From Paraburkholderia sp. BCC1884 (GTDB taxonomy: Bacteria; Pseudomonadota; Gammaproteobacteria; Burkholderiales; Burkholderiaceae), in contig NZ_CAAJGL010000134.1 in NCBI RefSeq assembly GCF_900996225.1, positions 248,001-312,000 on the forward strand: a stretch of 64,000 nucleotides of DNA, in the 5' to 3' direction. Position 1 is the first letter of the stretch. The number at the start of each line of letters is the position of its first letter. The notes under the pieces are model-generated. The model searched no databases. It saw nothing but the letters and a program-made list of their open reading frames with translations, and was not told the DNA's origin. The position numbers and the translations under genes are program-made. Shown piece after piece: positions 1-8,583 of the stretch.

Positions 1-161
1 ACCGTCTGACGCGCTTCGTCGACCAGCATCACGGGAATGCCGTCGCGGATCGGGTAGGCGAGCTTGTCCGCGTTGCAGATCAGCTCCTGCGCCGAACGGT
101 CGTAGCTGAGCGGGCCCTTGCAGATCGGGCAGACGAGAATTTCAAGCAGGCGAGCGTCCAC
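1..161 (-). CDS. Trm112 family protein (partial, C-terminus outside window)
   Basis: The minus strand reads MDARLLEILVCPICKGPL from a GTG at 161, and the frame stays open to the window edge (53 codons visible). The CPxCKGPL zinc-knuckle half, a later ELICN Cys, and the AYPIRDGIPVML motif are the hallmarks of the Trm112/YcaR family. These are small zinc proteins of about 60 residues. In eukaryotes and archaea Trm112 activates methyltransferases; the bacterial role is poorly known. It overlaps the end of lpxK by 20 bp, so it is translated from the same message. In this lineage such genes usually sit between lpxK and kdsB. The GTG start is chosen because it gives the standard MD-x-RLLEIL N-terminus. 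Confidence 0.88.
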   Translation of the reverse strand, partial: MDARLLEILVCPICKGPLSYDRSAQELICNADKLAYPIRDGIPVMLVDEARQT

Positions 162-1158
162 GGACTGTCTCCACAACTAATGCAATGAGGCGATGATCGA
201 GCGCGGCTTCAACGGGGACGACCCAGATGCGCGCATCGTGCCAGGCCCCCAATTTTACCGCATCCTTTTCCGTTATCAGGATGGCGTCGGCATCCGCATC
301 GGTGAAAGGATTGCGCTCGAATGCGTAGTGATCCGGCAGCGCGCGCGTGGCAGGCGTGATGCCGGCGGCGCGCAGCGTGGCGAAAAAGCGCTCGGGTGCG
401 CCAATGCCGGCGGCGGCCAGCACGCGTTCGCCACTGAATTGCGCGAGCGGGCGGCGCAGCGCCGGATTGTCCAGGTGCCAGGCATCGGCGGGTGCGAGTT
501 GCAGCGCGAACGTGTTCGGCCATGCGGGCAAGCTGCGCGCGTACGGATCGTTGACCAGCGTCGCATCGCGACGGCGCGACAGAGGTTCGCGCAGCGGACC
601 GGCCGGCAGCAGAAAACCGTTGCCGCCCAGACGATGATCGAACACGACCAGTTCCGCGTCGCGCTCGAGGCGGTAATGCTGCAAGCCGTCGTCGCTCACG
701 ATCACGTCGACTTCGGGGTGCGCTGCGCACAGCGCCTGCGCGGCAGCCACGCGGTCGGGACAGACCCACACCGGCGCGCCGGTGCGGCGTGCGATCAGCA
801 AGGGCTCGTCGCCGCCGACACTCGCAGCCGACCCGGCCGTGACCAGCGTCGGCGTCTTCACGCGCGCACCGTAGCCACGCGACACCACGCCTGGCGTGAA
901 ACCCGCGACGCGCAAGGCTTCGACCAGCGCGATTACGGTCGGCGTCTTGCCGGTGCCGCCGACGGTGACGTTGCCGACCACCACCACCGGCACGCCAATG
1001 CGCACCGACTTCAACCAGCCGAACGAGAAAGCGGCGCGGCGCGCGGCGGCGATCGCGCCGAACACGCAGGCGAAAGGCGTCAGCGCCCACGCGAGCGGGC
1101 CGCGCTGCTGCCATTCGCGGGTGAGGCGTGCTTCGAGACGGTTGTTGAGGTCGCTCAT
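142..1158 (-). CDS. lpxK: tetraacyldisaccharide 4'-kinase LpxK
   Basis: LpxK phosphorylates the 4' position of tetraacyldisaccharide 1-phosphate to make lipid IVA, the sixth step of lipid A synthesis, at the inner face of the inner membrane. The 338-residue length is normal. Residues about 22-40 form the N-terminal membrane anchor helix. The P-loop GNVTVGGTGKT lies at 62-72, and the DDGLQHYR substrate-site motif at 156-163. The ATG at 1158 sits in an ATGA overlap with a short upstream reading frame on the same strand. The 3' end overlaps the Trm112-like gene, so the two are probably co-transcribed. Family assignment is secure. Confidence 0.96.
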   Translation of the reverse strand: MSDLNNRLEARLTREWQQRGPLAWALTPFACVFGAIAAARRAAFSFGWLKSVRIGVPVVVVGNVTVGGTGKTPTVIALVEALRVAGFTPGVVSRGYGARVKTPTLVTAGSAASVGGDEPLLIARRTGAPVWVCPDRVAAAQALCAAHPEVDVIVSDDGLQHYRLERDAELVVFDHRLGGNGFLLPAGPLREPLSRRRDATLVNDPYARSLPAWPNTFALQLAPADAWHLDNPALRRPLAQFSGERVLAAAGIGAPERFFATLRAAGITPATRALPDHYAFERNPFTDADADAILITEKDAVKLGAWHDARIWVVPVEAALDHRLIALVVETVRGRSPA

Positions 1159-1780
1159 GGGCGAATCGCCTGGACGAGCGGCGCGCCGTTCGTCGCAAGG
1201 GGCCGGGACGGCGGCGTGAAGGCGCTAGGCGCAATACGCGGGGCAAGCATCAACGCGGTTCTCCGGACAAGTCGAAAAAGAGGCGAAACGTGACGCAACG
1301 GCAGGGACAGCGGCGCAAGCGCAAGCAGCGACCATGTGCGTCGGCGGCGTCGAACCGGTTCGCGCAGTGTGCCGCAATGGCGGCTTCTGCGGGGTGCCGG
1401 CATGCCGTCGAACCCGCCACTCTAGCGCGCGGGCGTCCCGCCGGGCAAGTCGTCGTGCGGCCGCCCCGAGCGCCGATCTCTCCTTGCGCGAGCTCCGCAG
1501 CCTGTGGATAACTTTGTGGAGAACCTGCCATCCAATCGCCGGAGAAGGCCGTTCGGAGCGCCCGGTATCGGCAATCATTCTCTTTAACGAGATGTAAAGT
1601 CTATATAAATCAATGAGATGCTTCGAATTCATGCGGCTCGCCGAGCGGTCTGGCGGGAATCGTCTGGCGCCTCCCGCCATGTGGACACTTTTAACAATTG
1701 GGCGCGCCAGGAGCCGTCGCGCTGGACGCGGATGGCCGCACGGTCTATCGTCTGTCCGGCCAGTCACAGATATTCCTCGC
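1159..1780. other. 622-bp gap between lpxK and xseA, no convincing gene
   Basis: No long frame with a plausible protein was found here. A minus-strand frame (1155-1403, 82 residues, Arg-rich) ends in an ATGA overlap with lpxK but has no recognisable domain; it could be chance or a decayed gene tail. The stretch 1503-1511 reads TGTGGATAA, a perfect DnaA-box sequence on the minus strand, followed by a second related TGTGGAGAA at 1515-1523. An AT-rich segment follows at 1578-1615 and may contain the xseA promoter. Confidence 0.5.
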
Positions 1781-3160
1781 ATGAATCCCGAAAGCCCGTT
1801 TTCTTCGTCCGCCGCGCCCGGCGGTGAGGTCGTCGTTCCCGTGTCCGCGCTCAATCGTGCGATCGGCACGATGCTCGAACGCTCGTTTCCGCTCGTCTGG
1901 GTCGCCGGCGAAGTGTCGAACTTCACGCGCGCCGCGAGCGGCCACTGGTACTTCTCGATCAAGGACGCCCAGGCGCAAATGCGCTGCGTGATGTTCCGTG
2001 GCCGTGCGCAATACGCCGAATTCACGCCGCGCGAGGGCGACCGCATCGAAGTGCGCGCGCTGGTGACGATGTACGAGCCGCGCGGCGAATTGCAACTGAA
2101 CGTGGAAGCCGTGCGACGCACGGGGCAGGGGCGTCTGTACGAAGCCTTTCTCAAGCTCAAGGCGCAACTGGAAGCCGAGGGCCTCTTCGCCGCCGAGCGC
2201 AAGCGCGCCTTGCCGTCGCATCCGCGTGCCATCGGCATCGTCACGTCGTTGCAGGCCGCCGCCTTGCGCGACGTGCTGACGACGCTGTCACGCCGTGCGC
2301 CGCATATTCCGGTGATCGTCTATCCCGCGCCGGTGCAGGGCGCGGGCGTCAGCGGCAAACTCGCGGCGATGGTCGACGCCGCCAACGCGCGACGCGAAGT
2401 CGACGTGCTGATCGTCTGCCGCGGCGGTGGATCGATTGAAGATTTGTGGGCGTTCAACGAAGAAGTGCTGGCGCGCGCGATCGCCGAAAGCGCTATTCCC
2501 GTAGTAAGTGGCGTCGGTCACGAAACCGATTTCACGATCGCCGATTTTGCCGCCGACGTGCGCGCACCGACACCCACCGGCGCCGCGGAACTCGTCAGCC
2601 CGCAACGCGTGCTGCTGCTGCGCGAACTGGATCAACGGCACGCCACGCTCGCGCGGGGCTTTGGCCGCATGATGGAGCGGCGCGCCCAGCAACTCGACTG
2701 GCTCGCGCGCCGGTTGGTGTCACCGGCCGAACGACTGGCGCGGCAACGCATCCATCTGCAGCAACTGAGCGTGCGGCTGGCGTCGGCAGGCGCGCGGCCA
2801 GTGCGTGATGCACGAGCGCGTTTTTCGCTGCTGCAGATGCGCTGGCAGCGCTGGCGTCCCGATCTCGCCGCGCAGCAGGCGAAGCTCGGCCATCTCGCGC
2901 AACGCCTCGACGCCGCATTGTTACGCCAGCATGAACGTCAGAGCGCACGAATCACCACGCTGGCCGCACGTCTCGAAGTGCTGAGCCCGCAGCGCACGCT
3001 CGAGCGGGGCTATGCCGCCGTGCTCGACGCGCAGAGCGGCCGCGCGGTGCGCGCGCCGTCGTCGCTGAAACCGGGGCGGCGCCTCACGGTGCATCTCGCC
3101 GAAGGGGCCGCGGACATCGCGCTCGCCGATGTCCAACCGCGTTTGACCGACGGTTTCTGA
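1781..3160 (+). CDS. xseA: exodeoxyribonuclease VII large subunit
   Basis: This is the large catalytic subunit of exonuclease VII, which with several small XseB subunits degrades single-stranded DNA in both directions. The product is 459 residues, the usual size. The N-terminal OB fold is visible around residues 17-112 (GEVSNFTRAASGHWYFSIKD at 43-62). The catalytic core has RGGGSIEDLW at 214-223 and GVGHETDFTIADFAADV at 244-260. The rest is the long coiled-coil region. The ATG at 1781 is chosen because upstream in-frame codons give no conserved sequence. xseB is not in this window. The gene is divergent from lpxK and is followed by sodB. Confidence 0.96.
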   Translation: MNPESPFSSSAAPGGEVVVPVSALNRAIGTMLERSFPLVWVAGEVSNFTRAASGHWYFSIKDAQAQMRCVMFRGRAQYAEFTPREGDRIEVRALVTMYEPRGELQLNVEAVRRTGQGRLYEAFLKLKAQLEAEGLFAAERKRALPSHPRAIGIVTSLQAAALRDVLTTLSRRAPHIPVIVYPAPVQGAGVSGKLAAMVDAANARREVDVLIVCRGGGSIEDLWAFNEEVLARAIAESAIPVVSGVGHETDFTIADFAADVRAPTPTGAAELVSPQRVLLLRELDQRHATLARGFGRMMERRAQQLDWLARRLVSPAERLARQRIHLQQLSVRLASAGARPVRDARARFSLLQMRWQRWRPDLAAQQAKLGHLAQRLDAALLRQHERQSARITTLAARLEVLSPQRTLERGYAAVLDAQSGRAVRAPSSLKPGRRLTVHLAEGAADIALADVQPRLTDGF

Positions 3161-3287
3161 CACGTCGCCCGCGCTGCGCACGGCCGTACTTTTGACGGCC
3201 GCGCGTATCGGGCACGCGACGTGCGCGCGCATGAATTGCGCGCTTTGTCCTGCATGTTCGCCGATGCCTGGCATAAAGTCCGGTCGT

Positions 3288-3316
3288 TTGCGGGGTTATT
3301 CCAACTCGCCTACAAT
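3288..3316 (+). promoter_or_regulatory. candidate sigma-70 promoter for sodB
   Basis: A -35-like TTGCGG (3288-3293) and a -10-like TACAAT (3311-3316) are separated by exactly 17 bp, about 65 bp before the sodB start. Direct sequence observation; promoter function is inferred. Confidence 0.5.
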
Positions 3317-3380
3317 CGAGTGCTCAAAAGCGTTATCCGCAGAACTCCCCCACAACAGATACAGATAGAAGGAATGCACC

Positions 3381-3959
3381 ATGGAACATACGCTCCCGCC
3401 GCTGCCGTTCGCCAGAAACGCTCTCGTTCCGAACATGTCGGAAGAGACGCTGGACTACCACTACGGCAAGCATCACCAGACCTATGTGACCAACCTGAAC
3501 AATCTGATCAAGGGCACCGAGTTCGAGAACCTGTCGCTCGAAGAGATCGTCAAGAAAGCATCGGGCGGCGTGTTCAACAACGCGGCTCAGGTGTGGAATC
3601 ACACGTTCTTCTGGAACAGCCTGTCGCCGCAAGGTGGCGGTGCGCCGACCGGCGCACTGGCTGACGCGATCAACGCCAAGTGGGGTTCGTTCGACAAGTT
3701 CAAGGAAGAATTCGCCAAGACCGCAGTCGGCACGTTCGGCTCGGGCTGGGCATGGCTCGTGAAGAAGGCCGACGGTTCGCTCGACCTGGTCTCGACGAGC
3801 AACGCTGCCACGCCGCTCACCACGGACGCGAAGGCACTGTTGACCATCGACGTGTGGGAACACGCTTACTACATCGACTACCGCAATGCGCGTCCGAAGT
3901 TCGTGGAAGCGTACTGGAACATCGCCAACTGGGAATTCGCAGCGAAGAACTTCGCCTGA
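3381..3959 (+). CDS. sodB: superoxide dismutase [Fe]
   Basis: Iron superoxide dismutase converts superoxide to hydrogen peroxide and oxygen in the cytoplasm. The product has 192 residues, as in E. coli SodB. All four metal ligands are present: His27, His74 (in QVWNHTFFW), Asp157 and His161 (in DVWEHAYY). Gln70 before the VWNH motif is the placement typical of Fe rather than Mn enzymes. An AGAAGGA Shine-Dalgarno lies at a good distance before the ATG. The gene looks monocistronic, with its own promoter-like sequence upstream and a strong hairpin terminator at 4016. Confidence 0.97.
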   Translation: MEHTLPPLPFARNALVPNMSEETLDYHYGKHHQTYVTNLNNLIKGTEFENLSLEEIVKKASGGVFNNAAQVWNHTFFWNSLSPQGGGAPTGALADAINAKWGSFDKFKEEFAKTAVGTFGSGWAWLVKKADGSLDLVSTSNAATPLTTDAKALLTIDVWEHAYYIDYRNARPKFVEAYWNIANWEFAAKNFA

Positions 3960-4015
3960 GATTGCCGGTTGTCGCGTGAACCCGGCGGCGGTGTCCGGTC
4001 GGGTTTGCGATGAAT

Positions 4016-4052
4016 CAGAAAGCCCTCCTGCGCGAGGGCTTTCTGTTTTTTC
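4016..4052 (+). terminator. rho-independent terminator after sodB
   Basis: A 12-bp perfect stem (CAGAAAGCCCTC at 4016-4027 with its complement at 4034-4045), a 6-nt loop, then a run of T. It lies 57 bp after the sodB stop. Confidence 0.9.
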
Positions 4053-4523
4053 GGGGCGTAGTTTTGCGCCTCTGTTACTTACGGGTTACTAAGTATTTCT
4101 TCCACCTGGCAAGCTTCGTCAGCTTTTCGCATCATGAATGCGGCCTTGTCGAAAGCTCGGCGTTTCACCATCGAAAGCTTTATTACCTCCGACGCCTCGC
4201 CATGACTGGCGCTCGCGCCCGGCTGGCAGGCCGGCGGCGCGCGCGCAGGCCGCCTTGCGATTGCCAGCGATCTTCCCACGACGCATCACCGTTGCCTGCC
4301 GTCATCGGCTCTGGACAGTGCCCACAATCCGTTGCTGCATGTTGCGGTGGGAGATAACTGGTAAACATCGGTAAGCCCTGGCTCGCTATCGTTCAGGAGC
4401 GTTCATCCATTTCGCGCGGCCGTTGCCTTGTCACGTCACGCGCGGAGCATCGCAGGGGTGCGATGCGGACAGCTGTCCGGGCGACGCGCAATCGACAAAA
4501 AAAGCGCTACGCCCGGGGGCACG
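4053..4523. other. 471-bp intergenic stretch, nothing identified
   Basis: Between the sodB terminator and the TPR gene no coding frame with protein-like composition, no RNA gene and no clear repeat was found. The promoter for the downstream gene presumably lies here, but no good -35/-10 pair stands out. Confidence 0.4.
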
Positions 4524-7004
4524 ATGGACAGCAAGCAGATTCTGGAACTCGCGACAGCACACCATATCGCGGGCGAGTTCGGTCCCGCGCGTGAGCTATA
4601 CGAAAACGCGCTGGCCATCGAGCCTGCCGACGCCAATGTCATGTTTCGCCTCGGCGTGCTCGACATGCAATGCGGTGCCAACGATCGCGCGCTCGATTGG
4701 CTCGATCGGGCGCTGAACCAGATTCCCGACAATCCGCGTTATCACTTCGTTCGCGCTCAGGTGCTCGCGGCCGCGCATCGTTTTGCGGAGGCGATTCTGG
4801 CCTATCGTCAAACGCTGGCGCTCGAAGCCGCATCCGCCGACGTTCTGTTCGCGCTAGCTGCGGCGCAGCAATCGACCGCCGACTACCGCGCGGCAATCGA
4901 CACCTACACAGCCGTGCTTGCGCTCGATCCGGCTCATGCCGACGCGCTCAACAATCTCGGCAATTGTCATCGCCAGAACGGCGACACGGAGCGAGCGGAA
5001 GCCGCCTATCGTCGCGCAATCGACGTGCAGCCGGGGGACGCCAATGCGCTCACCAACCTCGGCACGCTGCTCGAATCGCTTGGCCGTCTGGATGAAGCGC
5101 TCGTGCTACTCGAAGCGGCGGTGGCGGCGGCGCCGGACGCGCCATGTGGTCTCGTCAATCTCGGCGTTGCGTTACATCAGCGCGGCGATTGCTCGCGCGC
5201 GGCCGCGCGACTGACGCGTGCGCTCGAACTGGACCCCGCGTTTCCCGAGGCCGCGTATAACCTCGCCAATTCGCTCCATGCGCTCGGCAGGCGCGACGAA
5301 GCCGTGAGCCACTATCGGCAGGCAATCGCGCAGTCGCCGGCCCATGCCGATGCCTACAACAATCTGGGCGTCGCGTATCAGGAAGCAGGGTTGCGTGAGG
5401 AAGCCGCGCACGCGTTCGACGCGGCGATCCGCCTGCGTCCGGGTTTTGTGGCCGCGCTCAACAACGCCGCGACCCTGATGCGCAAGCATGGCCGTTTGGC
5501 CAAGGCGGAGGCGTATCTTCGCGAAGCGCTCGCCGTCGAGCCGCATCATTCGGTGACGCATAACAATCTCGGCAATGTGCGGAAAGACCAGGGGCACCTC
5601 GCGGACGGCATCGACTGCTTTCGCCGTGCGCTCACCTGCGATCCCGGCAACGTCGTCGCGCACAGCAACCTCGCTTATGCGCTGACGTTTCAGGCGGAGC
5701 ACGCGCAGCCCTTGCTGCATGAATGCCGTCGCTGGTCGGCGCGCCATGAAGCGCCGCATCGCGGTGCGCACCGGCCGCATTCGAACGATCCGGTCGCGAC
5801 GCGCCGTTTGCGGATCGGCTATGTGTCGCCGGATTTCCGCGACCATTGCCAGACGCTGTTCACGCTGCCGCTGCTGTCGCATCACGATCACGATCGCTTC
5901 GAGATTTTCTGCTATTCGAGCGTCGCGCGGCCTGACGATCTGACGCAACGCGTCGCCGCTTGTGCCGACGTGTGGCGCGACGTGCGCAGCCTCGACGACG
6001 AACGGCTTGCGCTGCTGATCCGCGACGATGCGATCGATATTCTGATCGACCTGACCATGCATATGGCGGATGGCCGTCCGCTGCTGTTCGCGCGCAAGCC
6101 CGCGCCGGTGCAGATCGCGTGGCTCGCCTATCCGGGGACGACGGGTATCGGCGCGATCGATTACCGGCTGACCGATCCCTGGCTCGATCCCGCCGGCACC
6201 GATGCAATGTACAGCGAACGTTCGATCCGTCTGCCGGATTCCTTCTGGTGCTACGACCCGCTGACCGGTACGCCAGCCGTGAACGCGTTGCCGGCGCTGA
6301 CCAACGGCTATCCGACCTTCGGCTGCCTGAACAATCCCTGCAAGCTGAGCGACGCGACTTTCGGTATGTGGGGCAAGGTGATGCGCGAAATCGGCGACGC
6401 CCGTTTGCTGCTGATGGCGCCCGAGGGCGCGGCGCGCGACAGCTTGCTCGAACGGCTGGGGCAACAGGGTATCGCCGCCGGGCGGATCGCCTTTACGCCG
6501 TTTCGTCCGCGTGCGGACTATCTGCGCACGTATCACGAGATCGACGTCGGACTCGACACGTTTCCGTACAACGGCCATACGACGAGCCTCGACTCCTACT
6601 GGATGGGTGTGCCGGTCGTGACGCGGGTCGGCAATACGGCCGTGGGGCGTGCCGGACTGAGTCAGTCGGCCAATCTGAATCTGCGCGAACTCGTCGCCGA
6701 TAACGACGCGCAGTTCGTCGACATTGCCGTCGAGCTCGTACGCGATCTGCCGCGCCTCGCGCGCCTGCGCGGCGAGTTGCGAAGCCGTCTCACCGCCTCG
6801 CCGTTGATGGACGGTGCGCGCTTCGCGCGGCATATCGAAGTGGCGTATCGCAATGCATGGCAAGCGTGGTGCGAGCGGTCGAGCCGTGCCGCGCGCGGCA
6901 AGCTCGAGCGTGATAGCGGTGTGGAACCCTGTGCTGATTCTGGCGTTGATTCTGGCGTTGATCCGCGGCTGTTCCCGTCTGCCGGGCTCGACCGTTCTTA
7001 TTGA
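4524..7004 (+). CDS. TPR-repeat protein with SPINDLY/O-GlcNAc transferase-like domain (GT41)
   Basis: An 826-residue protein. The first ~430 residues are about a dozen tandem tetratricopeptide repeats (recurring A-x-NNLG, AL-x-L-x-P-x-x-A motifs). The C-terminal half resembles the catalytic domain of O-linked N-acetylglucosamine transferases: IGYVSPDFRDH, LIDLTMHMADGRP, QIAWLAYPGTTG, FGCLNNPCKLSD, and DTFPYNGHTTSLDSYWMGVP with the expected GT-B nucleotide-sugar region. Bacterial members often glycosylate surface proteins or effectors, but the target here is unknown. The extreme C-terminus has a short DSGV repeat. The ATG at 4524 is chosen for its GGGGGC ribosome-binding stretch and because the TPR region begins directly after it. 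No partner glycosylation genes are adjacent. Confidence 0.9.
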   Translation: MDSKQILELATAHHIAGEFGPARELYENALAIEPADANVMFRLGVLDMQCGANDRALDWLDRALNQIPDNPRYHFVRAQVLAAAHRFAEAILAYRQTLALEAASADVLFALAAAQQSTADYRAAIDTYTAVLALDPAHADALNNLGNCHRQNGDTERAEAAYRRAIDVQPGDANALTNLGTLLESLGRLDEALVLLEAAVAAAPDAPCGLVNLGVALHQRGDCSRAAARLTRALELDPAFPEAAYNLANSLHALGRRDEAVSHYRQAIAQSPAHADAYNNLGVAYQEAGLREEAAHAFDAAIRLRPGFVAALNNAATLMRKHGRLAKAEAYLREALAVEPHHSVTHNNLGNVRKDQGHLADGIDCFRRALTCDPGNVVAHSNLAYALTFQAEHAQPLLHECRRWSARHEAPHRGAHRPHSNDPVATRRLRIGYVSPDFRDHCQTLFTLPLLSHHDHDRFEIFCYSSVARPDDLTQRVAACADVWRDVRSLDDERLALLIRDDAIDILIDLTMHMADGRPLLFARKPAPVQIAWLAYPGTTGIGAIDYRLTDPWLDPAGTDAMYSERSIRLPDSFWCYDPLTGTPAVNALPALTNGYPTFGCLNNPCKLSDATFGMWGKVMREIGDARLLLMAPEGAARDSLLERLGQQGIAAGRIAFTPFRPRADYLRTYHEIDVGLDTFPYNGHTTSLDSYWMGVPVVTRVGNTAVGRAGLSQSANLNLRELVADNDAQFVDIAVELVRDLPRLARLRGELRSRLTASPLMDGARFARHIEVAYRNAWQAWCERSSRAARGKLERDSGVEPCADSGVDSGVDPRLFPSAGLDRSY

Positions 7005-7141
7005 TCTGCGACGGGTTGGGACCGGCTTTCGGCGACGAGTTTTGTCACAGTTCGTAACAGCGTGGCGGCCATTGACGGCTTCATTGAGTGGGCTTTAGCC
7101 TGCGCGTCGCTATGCGGCCTCGTCTGTCGATTCAGCTGCGT

Positions 7142-7405
7142 CTAGCTGCCGCCGTCGTTTCCCGAATCGCTCGATGCCTGCCGACGTTTGTGACCGCGAC
7201 CGCCGCCACTCGGTGTTACCGCGCTTGCCGGCGCGACGGGCGGCGGGTGGTTGATGTACTGGAAGTTCTGCGCGATGGACGCGCTGGGAAACGACGTGGT
7301 CGGCTGGACCAGCACCGAGCTCGGCATAGCCGGGTTCGACTGGGCGAACACCGGCGACAGGCCGGCTGCGCAAGCCACGCCCATTGCGAAAACAAGCCGG
7401 TTCAT
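7142..7405 (-). CDS. small secreted protein of unknown function
   Basis: An 87-residue product with a clean Sec signal peptide (MNRLVFAMGVACAAGLSPVFA, cut expected after residue 21). It is followed by a Pro/Ser/Ala-rich segment and a polar tail rich in Gly, Ser and basic residues (GGGRGHKRR). No domain is recognised. A weak GGATG-like ribosome site precedes the ATG. It is convergent with the TPR gene and divergent from the lipoprotein at 7727. The signal peptide makes it likely real, but low complexity limits certainty. Confidence 0.6.
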   Translation of the reverse strand: MNRLVFAMGVACAAGLSPVFAQSNPAMPSSVLVQPTTSFPSASIAQNFQYINHPPPVAPASAVTPSGGGRGHKRRQASSDSGNDGGS

Positions 7406-7726
7406 CGTGACATCCTTGAATTTTCGTTGACGGGGAACTGCCGGGGCGCAGCTGCCGATATCTCCCGCTGGACGGTGCGATTCGAGCGGAGGCCAGTTTA
7501 GGCCGCCGTCGCTGAAATCAGGTTGCGGCCGCGCTTACAAGCGTTACGCGATATGTCTTCGTGCCGCGCATCGGGGCGTTGGCCAGCCTCGCTGACCGTG
7601 CTTCGCGCCTTGCGCCGGCGTCGCGCGGATGTAAGCGAAAAACTTTCTGTAACGATCCCGTAACCAGGAGATGGCGCGAATAGCCTAACGTTTGAATTCC
7701 ACAGGCTCTGAACCGCACCAACCAAC
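7406..7726. other. 321-bp divergent intergenic region
   Basis: This separates two outward-facing genes for exported proteins, so it should hold both promoters. No convincing -35/-10 pair, operator palindrome or RNA gene could be picked out by eye. Confidence 0.35.
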
Positions 7727-8299
7727 ATGATCTCCAGCACTAAATCGATGGGTATCGCGCTACCGGCCGCCTTGTTGGCGCTTGCGCTCGGCGGCTGCGC
7801 GGTGATGCCGCCGAGCGGTCCGAGCGTGGTCGCATTGCCGAAGAGCGGCGAGCCGCTCGGCCAGTTCCAGCAGGACGACTACGCATGCCGCGATTATGCG
7901 AACCGTTCCACCGACCCCAACGGCGCCGCTCAGGCGGCTACGGCCAACGGCGTCAACAGTGCGGCGATCGGCACGCTCGGCGGCGCGGCAGTCGGCGCAC
8001 TGATCGGTGCAGCGGCCGGCAACCCCGGCGCAGGCGCGGCGATCGGCGCGGGCAGCGGGCTGTTGATCGGCGGCGCGAACGGCGCCAACGGCGCGCAATA
8101 TTCCGCCGCCGGGATGCAGGCACGTTACGACGCGGCTTACGCCCAGTGCATGACGTCCAAGGGCAATACGATTTCGCAGCCGCAACCGGCTTATGCCCCG
8201 CAGCCGGTCTATGTCCAGCCGCAACCTTACTACTACGCGCCGCCGCCACGGTACTATGCGCCGCCGCCGGCCGTGTACGCCCCGTATCCGTACTACTGA
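7727..8299 (+). CDS. glycine-zipper lipoprotein
   Basis: A 190-residue exported lipoprotein. The signal ends in the lipobox ALGGC with the lipidated Cys at residue 24. A conserved DYACRDYAN-like stretch follows. Residues about 80-125 are a glycine-zipper region (GTLGGAAVGALIGAAAGNPG and repeats), which in SlyB/OmpA-associated families forms membrane-inserting helices. The C-terminus is Pro/Tyr/Gln-rich (PYYYAPPPRYY). Two Cys outside the lipobox (in YACRDY and AQCMTS) could pair. It is probably anchored in the outer membrane, with an envelope-structural role; the exact role is unknown. An alternative ATG at 7748 would shorten the signal by seven residues. Confidence 0.82.
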   Translation: MISSTKSMGIALPAALLALALGGCAVMPPSGPSVVALPKSGEPLGQFQQDDYACRDYANRSTDPNGAAQAATANGVNSAAIGTLGGAAVGALIGAAAGNPGAGAAIGAGSGLLIGGANGANGAQYSAAGMQARYDAAYAQCMTSKGNTISQPQPAYAPQPVYVQPQPYYYAPPPRYYAPPPAVYAPYPYY

Positions 8300-8306
8300 T
8301 CCCGGT

Positions 8307-8366
8307 AACCGGCGCCCTGTCTGGTCGACACACATCGATTCCGCGCGGGGGCGGGCCGGTTTTTTG
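8307..8366 (+). terminator. weak terminator-like hairpin after the lipoprotein gene
   Basis: AACCGGCGCCC at 8307-8317 can pair imperfectly (two extra G) with GGGCGGGCCGGTT ending at 8361, followed by six T. The ~30-nt loop makes this weak. Confidence 0.3.
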
Positions 8367-8583
8367 CTGTAAAGCTTTTGTCACGTATGGCGGAAAGGCG
8401 CGAAAGGATGGCGGCAATGCCGCCATTAAACCGCGTACGTTTGAAAGGAGTTGGATGATTACCAGTTACCTGGTGGTCCTGTGTAGTCGTCATCATCCAT
8501 TCCATTCCGGCCAGCACGCAAGGTTGTCGACTCCGCCCTAGCGGCATGCGGAGCGGGCCGAATATCGCGCGAACGAGGCGAAT

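Noticed and set aside
1225..2244. Minus-strand frame upstream of lpxK that could look like a missing exbB/exbD
   Set aside because: Overlaps xseA on the opposite strand. It has no transmembrane segment or ExbB/ExbD motif.
4053..4523. Short frames between sodB and the TPR gene
   Set aside because: No ribosome sites, Arg/Pro-rich translations and no signal peptides.
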